Of a stretch of DNA of 64,000 nucleotides, positions 44,764 to 55,859 are shown piece by piece. The position numbers were made by a program, and so were the translations under genes. Numbering within the stretch: position 1 is the stretch's first letter; each line of letters opens with the position of its first letter. The notes under the pieces are model-generated. The model did no database searches and was not told where the DNA came from. It saw only the letters and a list, made by a program, of their open reading frames with translations. Location of the stretch: assembly GCA_963585895.1 (NCBI GenBank), contig OY757947.1:38414605-38478604 (forward strand), in the 5' to 3' direction. The stretch is from Sepioteuthis lessoniana (taxonomy: Eukaryota > Mollusca > Cephalopoda > Myopsida > Loliginidae).

Positions 44764-45444
44764 GACAGAGATTAATTTTATGAATCCTTTTTCATTGTTT
44801 GGTCTTACTTTTTCTCTTCTTTTTCTCTTCTTCTTAGTCGTTGTGAAGGTAACGTACCTGGGCATTCGAAGCGCGCACGAACGTGTCTGGCTTGTAAAGC
44901 GAAAACCGATTTGGCTGCCTCGAGCATATTTGACGAGGGGAGATCTCGAACCAGCAATTGATAATTTGCACGTATGCAAATTCTTACGAGACCTCACGAA
45001 CATACAAATACGCACGGTAACGGCTGAATGGGCGGATTTGTTCTGAGTGCATTTGCCCGACGAACGTGTTACAACTCAAAGAAGGAAGGAAGGAAGGAAG
45101 GAAGGCGAGAACCGGAAGGAGAGAAAGAAAGACGGAAGGAAGGAGAATGAGGGAGAAAGCGAGAGAGAAGGAACAGCTAACGAGAGAGAGGGTGAAAGCG
45201 CTCGACTCAATACGCCCTGAAACTAACAACAGTGTCCTCTCTTGAATTAATACAAGAATCAGTTTCCTGTTGCCTTTTACGCCCGCTCTTGACAACAGTC
45301 GTAACACTTAACCCCTCACCACCTAGCTGGAGAATAAAGGAGTGAAAAGTGAATACATTAGCGCAATTGAAGTTCGAACTCGCTTACTACGATGTCCAAC
45401 TGCTCAATCGGGGGTCCTGAGGGCCCGCTCTGCTGGTTGCTGTT
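44764..45444. other. No gene supported; (GGAA)n patch
   Basis: An 88-residue plus frame at 44780-45046 begins with a hydrophobic stretch but matches no family and has no repeat partner. A GGAA-type run at about 45,083-45,105 sits in a purine-rich block. An isolated minus-strand GGTTCGAGATC near 44,950 resembles a B box without an A box. Confidence 0.35.
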
Positions 45445-45643
45445 CTCTCTACAGCATCCTATCTCCAACTGACTCGAACTTCCTGTGCACCGAGTTATAT
45501 TATTGTTTTACACCCACTCAATTCAACCTGTCGACAGTCAAGGTTATAATATCCTGATATTCCTCGACCGGATGCACCTGTTATTTATACAGGGGCATTT
45601 CCTATTTTGACAGCTTGGCTGGGTCGGAGGTCAATATGCAACA
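45445..45643 (-). repeat. LTR-like repeat family H, copy 1 (U3 part)
   Basis: The minus strand starts TGTTGCATATTGACC at 45,643 and has TATAAATA at about 45,583-45,590. The same start occurs at 47,996 on the minus strand. The far end is not defined. Confidence 0.4.
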
Positions 45644-46160
45644 GTAAACGGAATCGGTCACCCGAATTCAAAGCCTGGACGAGGTTCCTTGCATTTTACA
45701 TGGCGTCTGGTTCCCGGCTGCGTGACCGACAGCAAGAGGTTAATTACGAGAACTATCGTTGTAGGTAGTAATGGTTACCAAGCTAAACCATTACTAGTGA
45801 CTTTGAGTCTCACTGAGTACCCCCATACATCTGGCGTTGTGCTACAAGTAACCAAAAGCTTAATAAATAAAGATTTGTTAAAAGGTGTGAAATATAGAAT
45901 ATTAAAGAAACTTGTGAAAAGGTTTTTTTTTTTGTTCCAGTTAACTCACAAATGGCACACCTCAAATCCAGTCAGTAAAAATTACACGATCTAGTTGAAT
46001 GTTAATTTTCGAAAGGGAAAATTTCCAAATAGTAAATTCAACATCCTTTTTCTAAGAGACGTTACATTAAATGGCTTACATTAGGTTTTTTTAAATAGTA
46101 ATTTGAATATTAATTTTTCTCAGAATGCAATGTTGATCGTTATTTTAGACAAAAAGTGGG
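45644..46160. other. No gene recognised
   Basis: AT-rich; the frame at 45689-45994 is without family features. Confidence 0.35.
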
Positions 46161-46164
46161 TTTT

Positions 46165-46432
46165 AGTCCAGCTCATTGGCCTAGTGAGGAGGGTGTTTGC
46201 CAATGGCCCAGGAGACTAGGGTTCAATCCAGGTCAAGTCATACCAAAGACTTAAAAAATGGTACTTGATACTTCCTGGCTTAATACTCAGCATTATAAGA
46301 TACGTATCAAGGGTAAAGTGGAGAAATCCGGGGGAAGGAGTAGCGCCCCCTACACCTCGTTGTAGTAGCTATTGAAAAGGGAGCTTCGAGTTGCCCTCGA
46401 GTACGGTCGTCAACTTTAGTTACTTTTAATTT
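46165..46432 (+). mobile_element. SINE B
   Basis: CATTGGCCTAGTGAGGAGGG (A box region), CTAGGGTTCAATCCAGG (B box), body GTACTTGATACTTCC and TTGTAGTAGCTATTGAAAAG, ends CAACTTTAGTTACTTT. Confidence 0.87.
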
Positions 46433-46489
46433 TATGTCCCTATGACGATGGGGCATCCATCATATCAACTTGTTGCAGCAGGAAATATG

Positions 46490-46745
46490 GCATTTTTGTT
46501 TGGCGCGTAAATTAATTCGACCGTTAGGGTCGACGCATAATTTCACCCAATCAGGATGACTTATCCTATTCAACCCGGAGCATCTTTCCGGGCAGCACAA
46601 ACTGGGGAAAAGCCGTCAAACACTCTCTTTTCGCAGAACAACTTCGTTCTGTACAGACGTCAACCGTCTGCTCTCCAATAGCAGCAGCAGCATGGCACTA
46701 TGAGGGAAGCAGTCTAATTCATGGACTCCTTGGTTATTTTTCTTA
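46490..46745 (+). repeat. Dispersed repeat family G, copy 2
   Basis: GTTTGGCGCGTAAATTAATT, CCGTTAGGGTCG, ACCCAATCAGGATGACTT and TTCATGGACTCC align with the reverse complement of 26,620-26,880. Confidence 0.6.
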
Positions 46746-47560
46746 GACCAAGGTTTCCCAGTTGAACATGGATTAGATACATTCAATATGCCACACAGAG
46801 GAACAACTTTACGTCCCCCCCAAAAAATTGGCTATGTCGACTGTGATGCCTAATTCCGCTCCGGCACCAAGTTACTACTTCACCTCTGGGCAACATTTTC
46901 TGGAGACATACACGCTTCTTCCCGAATAACCAGAACCACAAAATCACGGTGACTTCAACGTTTATTTCCTCAATATCTCTCTCGTACGTCCAACAATGCC
47001 TTAAAATAATTACACTTTTCGCCCAGGCATTTAGCTGCAAAAATACTTTCTCCACTCTCCCATAACTCTATTTCGTCTCTTTACTTCTTTCCTTTCCCAC
47101 GAGGCTTGCAGCACAAACGCAAACTCTACATTCCATGCTGCCATTAAAAACTATTCCTAAAAACGTTTCGACTTCGTACTTCTCTCTCTCTCTTCTATAT
47201 ACCTAACAACACTTAGCGAGGAAACAACTCAACGTAAACACACACACGCACGTTACAACTTTACCTTCGCTGAAAAACAATAACAAACATTCATACTTGC
47301 AAAAAACTGTCTCTCGCTTCTTTTCGACAGTGCTTCATTACCATCATCTTTTTTTTTTGTTTTTGTTTTAAATATCACTTTTTATCTAAAATAAATGTTT
47401 GCAATGTTATATAGTATCAAGTATTCCTATCTAACACCAATGATATATACACAATTAAATGGTTTCAAGTAACAATTACTATTACTAATAATAATAATTC
47501 TTTGTAAACAATTGTGTTATTTACTCATGATGAGAGAAGAAACCAAAACACTTGGTTATA
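46746..47560. other. No gene recognised
   Basis: Only short frames (for example 46783-47055 minus). Pyrimidine-rich and AT-rich; no repeat partner found. Confidence 0.35.
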
Positions 47561-47996
47561 AAAATATAACGAACAATTTATTATCGAAAGGGGTCAAAGC
47601 TAGCGTAAGTGAGACAGACGGACGAAGACGAATGGAGACTGCCACATAAACCAATAATTTCTTCGCCTCTTGACCATACCATGCTGAGTTATCTTCAAGG
47701 CCCCACTAAGCACTTCTTTTTCTCGGTCAAGGTGGGGTACAGGTACTCAACTGGATGCCTGCTATGGTCCGCTGTCCCAACGTGGTACCCAGGCCATCGC
47801 TAGCGCTCCTATAACCGCTGACTGAGACTGACTCAAGACCCACACTGACAGTATCTTTCCTGGCATTCTTCATATATCATTTCATAAGTCTCACACATTT
47901 CCGGTAAACCACGTGACTGGTTCCGCTAATTTTCATAGGTGCGTCCTGTGCAGAGAATCTCTTATTGACGGCTCGGTCAATGGTCAATATGCAACA
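47561..47996 (-). repeat. LTR-like repeat family H, copy 2
   Basis: The minus strand begins TGTTGCATATTGACCATTG at 47,996, sharing the first 15 bases with the copy at 45,643. TTTATT at about 47,579 gives AATAAA on the minus strand near the possible 3' end. No internal gene. Confidence 0.4.
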
Positions 47997-48134
47997 GTTT
48001 GAACTTCAACTTATTTTTTTTTAATTTGTATACAATTGAATGGCTTCAAGAACTCCTATCCAACATTGATACTTCTAATCAACCATTTGTTTAAAAATTA
48101 TTAGTATTAGTTTGTTGGTGTTAATACCAAATTC

Positions 48135-48164
48135 TGTTTATATATATATATATACACACACTTG

Positions 48165-48199
<35 letters not shown>

Positions 48200-48200
48200 A
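48135..48200. repeat. Two (TA)n-CACACA blocks
   Basis: ATATATATATACACACAC occurs twice, separated by TTGAGAT. Confidence 0.9.
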
Positions 48201-48229
48201 TTTGTAAGCAAATAGTTTGTAAGGTAAGT

Positions 48230-48460
48230 TAATTTTTAAACAATTTGTGAGAGCTCATTTTGTTTGCACACAGTTAAATGGTTTCAAGTATTCCTATCAA
48301 ACACTAATAATTTTATTTAATATTAATCATTTGTTTGCACACAGTTAAATGGTTTCAAGTATTCCTATCAAACACTAGTAATTCTAATATTAATCATTTG
48401 CTTACACACAGTTAATTGGTTTCAAGTATTGCTACTTAACATTAGTAATTCTATTTATCA
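48230..48460. repeat. Short tandem array, about 70-bp unit, 3 copies
   Basis: CACAGTTAAATGGTTTCAAG then TATTCCTATC, CACTARTAATT and TAATCATTTG recur three times; looser copies at about 47,455 and 48,030. Confidence 0.75.
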
Positions 48461-48504
48461 AATATTCCTATTACAAATAACTTGCAATTTGACCCATAAA
48501 TTGC

Positions 48505-48692
48505 ACCACTCCAGGTCAGAGTAGATCTGAGAGTATTGACAATGAAAGAGTACTCCATATTCCTCAAAGCTCCAGAACTGGAGCCACACCATCAGATGAG
48601 GTTTAGTATCATGCCCAGGACACTCATTGTAGGGAGCATCTTTACCCCTCACCAAAGGGGGAGTCTGCATATTCTACAGCCCCACCTGACGG
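48505..48692 (-). mobile_element. SINE C 5' fragment
   Basis: On the plus strand CCACTCCAGGTCAGAGTAGA, AAAGCTCCAGAACTGGAGCC, TTTACCCCTCACC and ATTCTACAGCCCC follow the SINE C order. The 3' tail is absent. Confidence 0.8.
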
Positions 48693-48754
48693 AGCGTATT
48701 AATATTGAAAATGAATGTTTGAAACCATACAACTGCCTTTATTGTGAATGCTTT

Positions 48755-49375
48755 CGAGATGAGGCTTTTTAATCTGAGAATTAATTCTTTTATTTATTGC
48801 AGACTTATTATCTTGGTAGTTTTTTTTGTTGTTTCTTTTCACTACGTTTCAGCCAAATTTCACCTCTGTCCTTCTTCAGATGATTAACCACAACCTCGGA
48901 GAGGAATGCTGAGTCTTGTAACTGTATCCCCAGTAATTATTGCCTTCCATAGTTGTTGCACCACATTTTTGACCAAGTAAACCTCTAGCCAGCTTGGGTT
49001 GGAATTGAAACCGCTATCTTCTGACAATGCTCACCTGGAGCCATAGCGACTCAACGCCTCTATCCGCTGCGCCACGGGCCCCGAAGAACGATCAAGGTTG
49101 GATTTTTTGGTCTTACAAATCCAATTATTTGTTCTCCTTATCTGGTCTTCTATAGTCGGGTCCATACCAAATTTGTAATTGTCTTTATTGTGAATCCTTT
49201 TGAGATGAGGCTTCTTAATCTGAGAATTAATTTTTTTTTCTTTTATTTATTGAGGACTTTTTGTCCTCATCTTGGTAGTTTTTTTTTTGTTGTTTCTTTT
49301 CACTATGTTTCAGCCAAATTTCCCCTCTGGCCTTCTTCAGGTGATTAACCGCGACCTCAGATAGGAATGCTGTGT
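48755..49375 (-). repeat. Two family P repeats flanking a tRNA-derived SINE (J)
   Basis: 48,755-48,925 and 49,195-49,375 each carry GATGAGGCTT, TTTATTTATTG, TGTTGTTTCTTTTCACTA and the TTTCAGCCAAATTT to CTTCTTCAG block seen in the 19-kb palindrome. Between them, the minus strand at about 48,960-49,085 has CCCGTGGCGCAGCGGATAG (A box) and GCGGTTTCAATTCC (B box), a tRNA-like head. Confidence 0.75.
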
Positions 49376-49701
49376 GCACAGATAGATAGTGACTTTTGGC
49401 TCAACCAATCTTCCTTCCTAAGAGGTTACAATGTAGCTGAAAACTTTCCCTATCCAATAGTGTTCTTTGTATTTGTTGTATTTTATGTAAAAACAGCAAG
49501 GAGGCACTACTTTGGTTTTGATTTATCTAATGACATATCAACCCATTGTGGGTTATTTAGAGCCAAAATTTGATTAATTTGTAAATATTTGTTTCTGTCA
49601 TAAATATTTATATTTTCAATATTAAGTTTTAAAAAGCTCATTTTTTTATCTGTTTTTATAGTTATATGGCATCACATTATTAACACCAATAATTCATATA
49701 C

Positions 49702-49986
49702 CAAATTTACCAACCCCTCTGCTCGGGCAGGATATGACACAAGGTCAATTTTTAAGCAGGGTTTAACAGGTTTGAATTCAGAGTTTTCCTTCTCCTAGAC
49801 TAGTTGCCTCAACAAGGCTGAAGAACCTAGTCTGTCCTACTATTTACCTATAGCTGGAAAAAGAATAATTGGATTCATACCTTTCCCAAAGGTATTAGTG
49901 CTATGAGAAATGCAATCAGTCTCGTCCAGGATTTGAACTCGCGTCGCCATGTCCATTTCCTATGACAATAACCATTACACCACCAC
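49702..49986 (-). mobile_element. SINE A, full-length
   Basis: Reverse copy. Flanks AATAATTCATATAC (49,688-49,701) and AATAATTTATATAC (49,987-50,000) form a 14-bp duplication with one mismatch. Confidence 0.92.
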
Positions 49987-50017
49987 AATAATTTATATAC
50001 AATTATTTGGTTTAAAG

Positions 50018-50522
50018 TCATCATCATCATCATGTCGCGCCACCTGCGCGGATATCCCTGACCGTCTCTCGCCATTTCTCCCTATCATTCATCGCCTCCG
50101 GCAGGTCTTCAGGATTACAACCCGTGTCCTCACATAGCTGCTGTATGTAGGTTCGTGCTGGTCGTCCCACTCTTGCACATCCATGAGTGGGGGTCCACAG
50201 GAGTACATCGCTTATGAGCTCGTCCTTGCTTCTCCAGCAGTGTCCTGCGTGCCTGGTTCGTCGAACTTGTATAGTTTTTGTGATGGGGGGCAAGTGTCCG
50301 TATAGTTGGAGTCTCGTGGGGTGTTGTCGCCAGGACTTGTTTAATACTGCTCTCAACATTCTTGTGTAATTTCCGTCCAGCCTCCTCTCCAGCCGCTTCG
50401 TAAGCGTCCATGTGGTGCATCCATATAGCAGTATCGACACAACCGCTGCCTGGAAGAAACTGCGTTTCATTTTATCTGTTAGGTCCGACTTCCATATGAT
50501 CGAGAGCCTATCGATAGCTGTC
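50018..50522 (-). mobile_element. RTE-like LINE, short 3' copy (copy 8)
   Basis: The frame at 50030-50470 (146 residues) holds the C-terminal RT from KMKRSFFQAAVVSILLYGC to RVRDIRAGGAT. The (TCA)n 3' run is at 50,018-50,033. 5'-truncated near 50,522. Confidence 0.93.
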
Positions 50523-50795
50523 CTATCTAATACTAATAATTTTCAAGCAGACCTATAGGACAAACATTACTGCTGTGTTTGCCTTTCCTCTACCAATGAC
50601 CCGCATGACTATTGTCCACTTGTTTTCTCTCTTGTCCACTTGTCCCCCCCCCCCCACCGATGCAAACTCCAACCCGTAACTTCTTTGTAACAACAACAAC
50701 AACAACAAAAATAAATAAAAATAAGACGCGTAATCCAGAACAAATCCTTTATTGGCTCCTAATTTCATCATTCCAGAGATTGTCCAGTCATGAAT

Positions 50796-50935
50796 GAAAT
50801 GTCACTCATTCATCAATAAAGTTTTTTTTTTGTTTTTGTTTTTTTTTTTTTTTTTTTTGTTTTTAATGTAATGATGTTTTCTTAAAAAAAACAACAAAAA
50901 AAAAAAAAAAACTTCACAGATGAGTGAGTGACATC
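50796..50935. repeat. Inverted repeat with poly-T/poly-A core
   Basis: ATGTCACTCATTCAT, AAAGTTTTTTT on the left and AAAAAAACTTC, ATGAGTGAGTGACAT on the right are imperfect inverted arms around T- and A-runs. MITE-like. Confidence 0.7.
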
Positions 50936-51916
50936 TTTTTTCATTCCAAAAATCGCTCGGGTCATAGACACTCACTAATCATGAAAGTTTGTTTTTCTTT
51001 TGTTTTTTGTTTTTTTTAAGTTTTTTTTATTTTATTCAATGATGTTAAAAAAAAAAATAAAAAAAAGGAAAAAAAAAAAAAAAAAAAAGAAAAGACATTT
51101 AATGTTACCGAAAGAAAATTTGAACGAGCTAACATGATGTACAATCCTGCAATATAAAAAAAGCCTATATCTGCAAACTTCGTCAAGCATATACCTACCA
51201 CCTTGGTGTAAATTTTATTTTATTTTTTTTTCTCTTGGGTAACATATCTTAAAGTGAGTATATGCAGATTGAGAAGAAATATCTATTTACCATTTTTCTT
51301 TACTTTTTATAAAAAGCAGATTGAGTTGACCAATTAGAGGTAGAATTTTTTTTTTTTTTGAGTTTGATATTTTTTTTTAATCCTGCTTTAAATAAGTTCA
51401 ATTGAAGATTAAACAAATTTCAATGTAATAAACACAAGTGACTAAGACAAATTATTTCAACGTATTTTGATACAAGTGCACACAATAAAGCATATAAAGA
51501 ACCAATGAAGAAAGCTAGAGGTGGGAGGCAAGCCACTAATTATTATTATTATTATTATTACATATTATACGCAATGATGGAAATGAAAGAAATAGCCTAG
51601 GATTTACATTGTGGGGGAAAGAGAGAAAATTTAAGCTTAAAATTTGTAGAAATGTAAGTTTATTTGTAGAGGGCTTCTTTTTTTTTCTTCCATCCCATAA
51701 AACCTTTTCTTTGACTTCTTATCATCCTGGTTAAACAGGTGGTAAATCTTTTTAGATCCTATTAATGCAGGTATTATTAGGAAAAATAAAAACATTTTCT
51801 CATTTCCCAATGATACTGGCATCAGAAAAAGAAAAAAAAAATGGCTTGGGGTTTTAACCTGGACACTGAAGAAACTGAAGGCAATGTATACAGTATTGGA
51901 CAAAAAAAAAAAAACA

Positions 51917-52245
51917 TTTTTTATTATTGCCACAAATTTTAAAGGAAAGAAACTTCAGTGGCTTAGATACACAAAGGAAGTGATTATTTTCTATGATTGT
52001 TCCCCTTAGTTGCAGTGGAAAGTCAATTTTCTTAAAAGAAAATTCTCAGCAATACCAAAGAAAGGAAATTTCTTAGAATGTTCATGTCTTTGATTTGATA
52101 TCTTAATTTGTGATTAGTCCTTTGTGATTGACTTTTCATTACATCTAAGTGAACTTTTATAACAATAATCAAGGAAAATAATCACTTCCTATGTGTGTCT
52201 AAGCCATTGATGTTTCATTAGAATTTTTGGCAATAATAAAAAAAA
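51917..52245. repeat. Long inverted repeat (arms about 110 bp)
   Basis: Left arm 51,917-52,026 (TTATTATTGCCA, TGGCTTAGATACACA, GGAAGTGATTATTTTC, GAAAGTCAA). Right arm 52,128-52,245 reads the same in reverse complement with moderate divergence (TTGACTTTTC, GAAAATAATCACTTCC, TGTGTGTCTAAGCCA). Loop about 100 bp. A foldback element, likely transcribed with UBE2E if the UTR reaches here. Confidence 0.85.
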
Positions 52246-52446
52246 ATGGCTCAATTTTTTCAGTCTTTTTCTTTGTTCAATCATATATATTTTAAATACT
52301 TAAATTCATACAAGCTTAAATTTTTTTAAAAATTAACCAAGATCAAAGAAGAATTATCTACCTTTGATTTTTTTTTTGTTTAATTTACACCTGACAAGTA
52401 AGTGTAAGATTAAATTTTGATTTTAATATTCATCTCATACATTTTT

Positions 52447-52521
<75 letters not shown>

Positions 52522-53209
52522 GTAAGATTTAATAATAGCCATTTAACTAAGTTGACCTTCTGAGTAAAGATGAAGAAAGAAATGAACAAGAGAAGCTATG
52601 AAGAGTTGTTGAGGTGGGAATAAAGAATTAAAGTCAAAAGATACATATATAATGAAGTTTTTTTTCTTTCCCCCTCTTTAATTTATTAGTTATTGGGCTA
52701 AACACATATGCCTTATTCTATAAGTTCACAATTAAGGACACAAAAAAAAAAAAAAAAAAAAAATTGCATGTAGATATTTTTTAATTTCATTTTTTGTTGG
52801 TTAAAAATAAATTTGGGAGGCATTGGAATAGAGGAAAAAAATAGCAGTTACTAATTTTTTTATCTATCAAAAAAAAAAATGCCTATTTTTCTTTTTCTTT
52901 AATTCAACGCCAACAATTTAATTTGTTCAATTTTTTTTAATTTAATTTTTTTCTTTTTTTACTTTTATCCTTGTTTTAAAAATTTTTTTCTTTTCTTTTT
53001 TTTTGTCTTTTATCCTTGTTTTAAAAATTTTTTTAAAACCTTTTTATCAATCCCACCCTTTAACACCCTACCCCTTTCCTTTTGAATATGATAAGCTGGG
53101 AAGTTTATTTTTTTAATTTTATTTTATTTTTTTTGTCTTTTTTAGTCAAATATTTATTTTTGATTAGGGGGGATGGGAAAGGAGAATTTTTTAAAATTCT
53201 TTTCTTGGC

Positions 53210-53251
<42 letters not shown>

Positions 53252-53590
53252 TTTTTTAACCCTTTATTTCATTGACCTGTGTTTTATTTTTTTGCATATT
53301 TTTTTAAAATTTTACGTTTTTTTTTTTAATTTTTAAATTTTTACTTTTTTTGTTTTGTTTTGTTTTTTTGGGTTTTTTTTTTTTTTTACTTAATGTGGCA
53401 AAAACTGTAAAACATGTTACTCAGATTTTTATTGTCCACTGTTATTAGTTTAGTTGATCACGTAGCAGAAAACTGATCTAGGAATATAAAGTCCTGTAGG
53501 GGAGAGGGGCGCCAAAAGATGCAAGGTCGGGTCTGATAAAGACTAGCATCAACACAAATAAGTCCAAGGGGCTAGAAGAAATGCCAGGAT

Positions 53591-53869
<279 letters not shown>

Positions 53870-53956
53870 TTAGTTGTTTGTTATTTAATATTTTGATTTG
53901 TAAGTTTAGGCAAAAAGGATATAACAATTATTGTAATAGGAAACAAACTTAGCAAC

Positions 53957-54588
53957 TTATGGTTGGTTGGTTGGTTTTTAATGCATATCAAACATTGAAA
54001 GTTATTTAAAGCCAAATTTATTTTTATATAAATAATCAGTTCTATTTCAAACAATTCAGTTTAGCATGAGTACAGTTTTATTGCCAAAAACATTTCTATT
54101 TCAAGCTATTCAGTTTACACAAGCAGTTCTAATTCAGCTATTTCAGTTTAGTATAAGTACAGATTTTGTTTACACTCAGTTAAATGTCAAAAGAGTTCTA
54201 TATTTAACAAATCAGTTTAGTGTAAGTACAATTTCAATGTCAAAAAATAATTCCATTTCAAATAATTCAGTTTAGCATAAGCACACAGTTTAAATGTAAA
54301 TACAGTTTGATTGTCAAAACAATTTTTATTTCAAACAATTCAGTTTAGCATAAGTATGGCATTAGTTCTATTTAACCCATAGATAGGGCCCTATCAGGTG
54401 CTACCATGTCGGGCCAGAGTGGAGCTGGGAGCAATGGCAATGAAGGGGTGCTCCACATTCCCCAAAGCCCCAGCATTACTGGAACCTCACCATCAGATTC
54501 TTTACTGTCATATCCAGGATACTGGGGGGGGGATCTCACCCCTCTGCAGAAGTGCAGTTGGTGTATTCTACCACCCTAGCCGATTGGT
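53957..54588 (-). mobile_element. SINE C, long copy, 9-bp TSD
   Basis: The tail on the plus strand starts GGTTGGTTGGTT, then AATGCATATCAAAC; the body has repeated CAATTCAGTTTAG motifs, then CCCTATCAGGTGCTACC to the head TCTACCACCCTAGCCGATTG. CTTAGCAAC flanks it at 53,948-53,956 and 54,589-54,597. Inserted in the 3.0-kb UBE2E intron in gene-sense orientation. Confidence 0.9.
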
Positions 54589-54606
54589 CTTAGCAACATG
54601 TTCAAA

Positions 54607-54657
54607 TATGTCCTTTAGAATATCTAAGCAGATAGCATCTTGATTGTTTGTGCTACA
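54607..54657 (-). pseudogene. Duplicated scrap of the UBE2E catalytic exon in its own intron
   Basis: About 50 bp nearly identical to 53,761-53,811 of the last exon (TCCTTTAGAATATCTAAGCA, then GATAGCA.CTTGATTG). The minus strand still reads [14 protein letters not shown], including the active-site Cys. Intron sequence also found after the exon follows (AACTTGGCGACTTATG, compare 53,944-53,960). No splice acceptor remains beside it, so it is a local duplication with an internal deletion, not an alternative exon. Confidence 0.85.
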
Positions 54658-54841
54658 AACTTGGCGACTTATGTTCAAATCCCCGTCTATTGATGTCAAC
54701 CTGTTCAGGAACATTTTATACCTATTGTTAATAATATTCTAAAAGTATGGATCAATGATTTTATTCATTTTTCCAATGGCTGAAAATCTAATCTAAAAGT
54801 AGAAAAAATAGTCCTGAATTACAACTGTATAATAATATTGA

Positions 54842-55286
54842 TTTGCGTTTTATGGCATATCAACCTTTGTAGGTTATTCAATGCCAAATCCATTTTTATA
54901 AAAATAATCAGTTCTATTTCAAATAATTCACTTTACCATGAGTACACAGTTTAATTGTTAAAAACATTTCTATTTCAAGCTATTCAGTTTAGTCAAACAG
55001 TTCTATTTCAAACAATTCAGTATAGTTTTTGTCTAAACACAGTTAAATGTCAAAACAGTTCTATTTGACCCATAGATAGGACCCTATCAGGTGCTACCAC
55101 TCCAGGCCAGAGTGGACCTGGGAGCAATGGCAATGAAGGGGTATTCCATATTCCTCAAAACTCCAGCATTACTGGAACCTCACCATCAGATTGTTTAGTG
55201 TCATATCTAGGACATTCGTTTGGGGGGGTGTCTTACCCCTTTGCAGAGATGCAGTCAGTGTATTCTACAGACCCCCACCAAGCCAA
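54842..55286 (-). mobile_element. SINE C
   Basis: TTTTATGGCATATCAACCTT tail, CAATTCA motifs, GACCCTATCAGGTGCTACC, ATTACTGGAACCTCACC, head CCAAGCCAACTGGGC. Gene-sense orientation. Confidence 0.88.
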
Positions 55287-55292
55287 CTGGGC

Positions 55293-55505
55293 AATTATTT
55301 GGTTTGGTTTAGTTTCTTCATTTAATAGCATGTCAACCTTTGTAGGTTATTCAATGCCAAAGATATCCTTGTAGAAGAACAGCTGTGGGAATATGAGGGT
55401 CCATGCCTTTCCTGAGGGTATTCGTCCAAAAGTTAATTTTATAACACAACACATTCAAATTCGTTTACAACAATGTTGCAGTTTGGCATGTTAGGTACAA
55501 TGGCA
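55293..55505 (-). mobile_element. SINE F
   Basis: Tail TTTAATAGCATGTCAACC, then ATATCCTTGTAGAAGAACAG and GAGGGTCCATGCC, with a decayed head near 55,455-55,505. Abuts the preceding SINE C. Confidence 0.7.
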
Positions 55506-55519
55506 CTGGGGTTCCTTCC

Positions 55520-55730
55520 ATCTTATTGAGATGGTTTGCAAGATGGGAGGTAAGTGGTCATACAACTGCTTTTTTTTGGTAGGTGCTGTTTCCATGATTT
55601 TTTTAAAAACAGCACACAGCATCCTTTCATGGATTTCATATGATTTAGCTTTTTTTTTTTGTCAAGCATTTTATTAGTGTCTAAGTCAGGCAACCATACG
55701 CTAAAAACTGACACTGCCATGCAAGATGAT
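55520..55730 (-). mobile_element. RTE-like C-terminal RT fragment, diverged
   Basis: Minus frame SVWLPDLDTNKMLDKKKKLN then MKGCCVLFLKKSWKQH and PKKSSCMTTYLPSCKPSQ follows the order of RTE residues LYGCTTWTLT..LEKKL..NKSWRQHPTRRQ, but with low identity. Confidence 0.5.
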
Positions 55731-55859
55731 CACAACTAAAATTCAAACCAGGTAAGTATTCAGCTTTTAAATCTATATTTATTTAAAAAAATTGTTTTTA
55801 TCATCCCATTTAGGATATATATATATATATATATATAAGATAAAGCCTTATTAAAAAAA

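Larger units (their letters stand above)
50523..53590 (-). other. AT-rich region, probable 3' UTR and 3' flank of the UBE2E gene
   Basis: Lies directly downstream of the UBE2E stop on the minus strand. Largely free of the SINE families that crowd the rest of the window, with many poly-A/poly-T runs (for example A-run 53,214-53,247) and an (AT)n microsatellite at 52,451-52,517. Several minus-strand AATAAA sites (plus-strand TTTATT, for example 52,681 and 50,748) could end the transcript; the real one cannot be chosen from sequence. Two inverted repeats are listed separately. Confidence 0.45.

Noticed and set aside
44780..45046. 88-residue frame with a hydrophobic start, resembling a small secreted or membrane protein
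   Set aside because: No family resemblance, no duplicate, and it begins just after a solo LTR in AT-rich DNA. The hydrophobic stretch comes from a T-rich run.
14602..49986. tRNA-like A and B boxes in many places as genuine tRNA genes
   Set aside because: All sit at the heads of repeated SINE units with shared bodies and TSDs. None folds as a full cloverleaf by eye.
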